A stretch of 7,084 bases of DNA from JBCBSS01 sp039819065. GTDB lineage: Bacteria > Bacteroidota > Bacteroidia > Cytophagales > Cyclobacteriaceae. The stretch spans positions 1 through 7,084 of the forward strand of contig JBCBSS010000231.1 in assembly GCA_039819065.1 (NCBI GenBank). The letters are read 5' to 3'. A program made the position numbers and the translations under genes. The first letter of the stretch is position 1, and every line of letters starts with the position of its first letter. The notes below the pieces were generated by a model. That model worked only from the letters and a program-made list of their open reading frames with translations, was not told where the DNA came from and searched no databases. Positions 5,549 to 7,084 of this stretch are shown here, piece by piece.

Positions 5549-6694
5549 ATGCTTATCAGACTTATAATTTTAATCTTAGTTATCTTTTCAAACTTATCAC
5601 CTGCTTTGTCAGGCCGTCAGAATGAAAGAAGTGTCGTTCACGATCTTGAAAAGGAATGGCTGGTTTTCGATAAGCAATCAAATAGTTACGTGCCATACAT
5701 AGGAGGGCGATTGAAAAACGGCGGATCGATTGGCTTTTTGTTGTCACAAAGTGCTGTAGGCAAATATTTGTTGATATCTGCTGATGAGCAAGTCTCTATT
5801 TTTGTCGATAACTCCCTAATTGCTACCCAGAAACAGTCGCAATATCAGTACTTCAACTTGGATAGCCTTCGAAGGGCGCTGGATTTAAAAGGCCGACTCT
5901 TCTTTGTCCTTTATGCGGACAAATTGGCAAGCGCAAACCTTAAGACGTTATTGGTTGATAAATCCTTAACAAATTTGTCCGACATCAGTGGTAAAGTACC
6001 AGCACAAACGGAACGTATCGAAGCGTCACTCACTAACTTCCTAATATTGGGGGCTGTAGTTCTTCTATCTTTTTTTGCGGTTCTCTTGAATTTCTTTCCA
6101 AAGATTCTTTCTGAATATTACCAATTAGATCGAGCTATTGCCTTAAGAGATCGAGAAGAAAACATCTTCAGAGGAAGGGTCTTCAATAAAATAAACATAC
6201 TCATTTTTGGCTTTCACAGTCTGGCCATTGCTTATTTCGTAATTGCAATATCTAATCTATCTGACTTAGACATTACTCAGTTAACCTATTATAATTTGTC
6301 CACCACATTCTTGGTTTGGATAGAACTATCTCTGGCCATATTAGTAGCTATCATGCTGAAGTTCTTCTTGCTTAAGAATTTCACCGACCTTTATAATATG
6401 ATAGATTTCCGGCCGGTCCATTTCTTCAACTTTCTCAGGATTTCAATGGCCATATTTATTCTATTGATTATTCTTTTGCTGTTGGCATACTTTGTTATCG
6501 AGGCGTTTGGGAAGACCATTTACAACGGATTGATTATCATGACTTTCTCCCTGATGCTGTTCAGAGTATTGATTCTGTTCTTCAAACTAATGAACTTCTC
6601 CTCCTATAGAAAATTTCATTTATTTTCATACCTTTGCGCGACCGAAATCGCCCCGTTAGCAGTGACTATAGGGCTGGTGTTAAGAAAATTTTAG
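5549..6694 (+). CDS. DUF4271 family inner-membrane protein with N-terminal extracytoplasmic domain
   Basis: This is a 381-residue integral membrane protein of unknown function. A signal-peptide-like start (MLIRLIILILVIFS, then SPALSG to about residue 22) leads to a mostly hydrophilic region of about 23-160, predicted to lie in the periplasm; its alternating strands (GSIGFLL, KYLLISAD, VSIFVDNSL) suggest a small beta domain. About six membrane segments follow, near 163-183, 215-236, 252-275, 294-318, 326-348 and 357-378. The C-terminal block FHLFSYLCATEIAPL is what I recognise as the DUF4271 signature, a family found essentially in Bacteroidota and often beside hemD. It lies 33 bases after the Omp85 gene and 39 before hemD, all co-oriented, so an operon is likely. 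No Shine-Dalgarno sequence precedes the ATG. The family call rests on pattern memory; the biochemical role is unknown. Confidence 0.82.
   Translation: MLIRLIILILVIFSNLSPALSGRQNERSVVHDLEKEWLVFDKQSNSYVPYIGGRLKNGGSIGFLLSQSAVGKYLLISADEQVSIFVDNSLIATQKQSQYQYFNLDSLRRALDLKGRLFFVLYADKLASANLKTLLVDKSLTNLSDISGKVPAQTERIEASLTNFLILGAVVLLSFFAVLLNFFPKILSEYYQLDRAIALRDREENIFRGRVFNKINILIFGFHSLAIAYFVIAISNLSDLDITQLTYYNLSTTFLVWIELSLAILVAIMLKFFLLKNFTDLYNMIDFRPVHFFNFLRISMAIFILLIILLLLAYFVIEAFGKTIYNGLIIMTFSLMLFRVLILFFKLMNFSSYRKFHLFSYLCATEIAPLAVTIGLVLRKF
6629..6636 (+). promoter_or_regulatory. candidate -7 promoter element for hemD inside DUF4271 gene
   Basis: TACCTTTG followed by C is an exact match to the strong form of the Bacteroidota -7 element. 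It lies in the last 70 bases of the DUF4271 gene, about 100 bases before the hemD ATG. No clear TTG is found 19-21 bases upstream. The bases also encode the conserved SYLCA of DUF4271, so coding constraint may explain the match. Confidence 0.35.
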
Positions 6695-6733
6695 TCGAAG
6701 CCTAATCCTTCAAAAAGCTAAGTAGAAGAAGAT

Positions 6734-7084
6734 ATGGATGATCTTTTAAAGTCGAGATTAACCGAAGTAAAAAGTATTCTGGTTTCACAGCCAAAGCCCA
6801 AAGACGAAAAATCACCTTACAACAAGTTATCTGAAAAATACGGACTCAAAATAGACTTCAGGCCATTCATCCAAGTCGATCCTGTAGGGCTAAAAGAGTT
6901 TAGAAAGCAAAAGATAGATATCTTAAATCATACGGCTATTATTTTTACTAGCCGTAACGCCGTCGATCACTTCTTTAATCTTTGCACAGAAAGCAAAATA
7001 GAAATGCCAGCAGATATGAAATACTTCTGCATTTCTGAGCAGACAGCGAATTACCTCCAAAAATATATAGTAATTAGGAAGAGA
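6734..7084 (+). CDS. hemD: uroporphyrinogen-III synthase, 3'-truncated by window edge
   Basis: An open frame of 117 codons runs from the ATG at 6734 to the window end without a stop. The family converts hydroxymethylbilane to uroporphyrinogen III, the last common step before heme, siroheme and cobalamin branches, in the cytoplasm. Recognisable Bacteroidota HemD features are SILVSQPKP (about residues 14-22), SPYNKLSEKYGLKIDFRPFI (27-46), AIIFTSRNAVDHFF (about 68-81) and KYFCISEQTANYLQKYIV (about 96-113), ending in IRKR at the edge. The family is poorly conserved in general, but these blocks match the Bacteroidota type, which is typically about 250 residues, so roughly half is seen. Upstream GAAGAAG gives only a weak ribosome-binding match. 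It follows DUF4271 by 39 bases and may be read from that operon and/or from the TACCTTTG element at 6629. Confidence 0.87.
   Translation, partial: MDDLLKSRLTEVKSILVSQPKPKDEKSPYNKLSEKYGLKIDFRPFIQVDPVGLKEFRKQKIDILNHTAIIFTSRNAVDHFFNLCTESKIEMPADMKYFCISEQTANYLQKYIVIRKR

Overview
The window looks like ordinary chromosome of a Bacteroidota bacterium, most likely an aerobic marine-type Cytophagales relative (Roseivirga/Fulvivirga-like; the genus is a guess). The reasons are a low-to-moderate GC content, a LytS/LytT-type kinase-regulator pair, a DUF4271 membrane protein next to a Bacteroidota-style uroporphyrinogen-III synthase, few Shine-Dalgarno sequences, and several matches to the Bacteroidota -7 promoter element TAnnTTTG. 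I see no mobile element, CRISPR array, tRNA, rRNA or phage gene. No gap between genes exceeds about 50 bases.

Layout: (1) 2-1416, plus strand: the 3' part of a LytS/YehU-type sensor histidine kinase, cut by the window edge, then its LytTR response regulator, joined by an ATGA stop/start overlap. (2) 1413-3715, minus strand: a three-gene unit transcribed hemW, cyclase-family hydrolase, then a small helical TerB-like protein, convergent with the regulator; the two 3' ends overlap by four bases. (3) 3755 to the right edge, plus strand: an Omp85-superfamily outer-membrane protein with POTRA-like repeats, a DUF4271 inner-membrane protein with an extracytoplasmic N-terminal domain, and the 5' part of hemD, cut by the right edge.

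How they fit: the first pair is a signal-transduction module whose stimulus cannot be read because the sensor region lies outside the window. HemW and HemD both concern tetrapyrroles (heme insertion or trafficking, and uroporphyrinogen-III formation), but they lie on opposite strands in separate units, so a shared programme is only a possibility. The Omp85 protein and DUF4271 protein are co-oriented, 33 bases apart, and could act together across the envelope; that is inference.

Nothing here is clearly a new system. The points most worth a second look are the very short hemW/Omp85 divergent region, where both genes seem to use non-ATG starts, the Omp85-DUF4271-hemD arrangement, and the altered metal-site motif in the cyclase-family protein.
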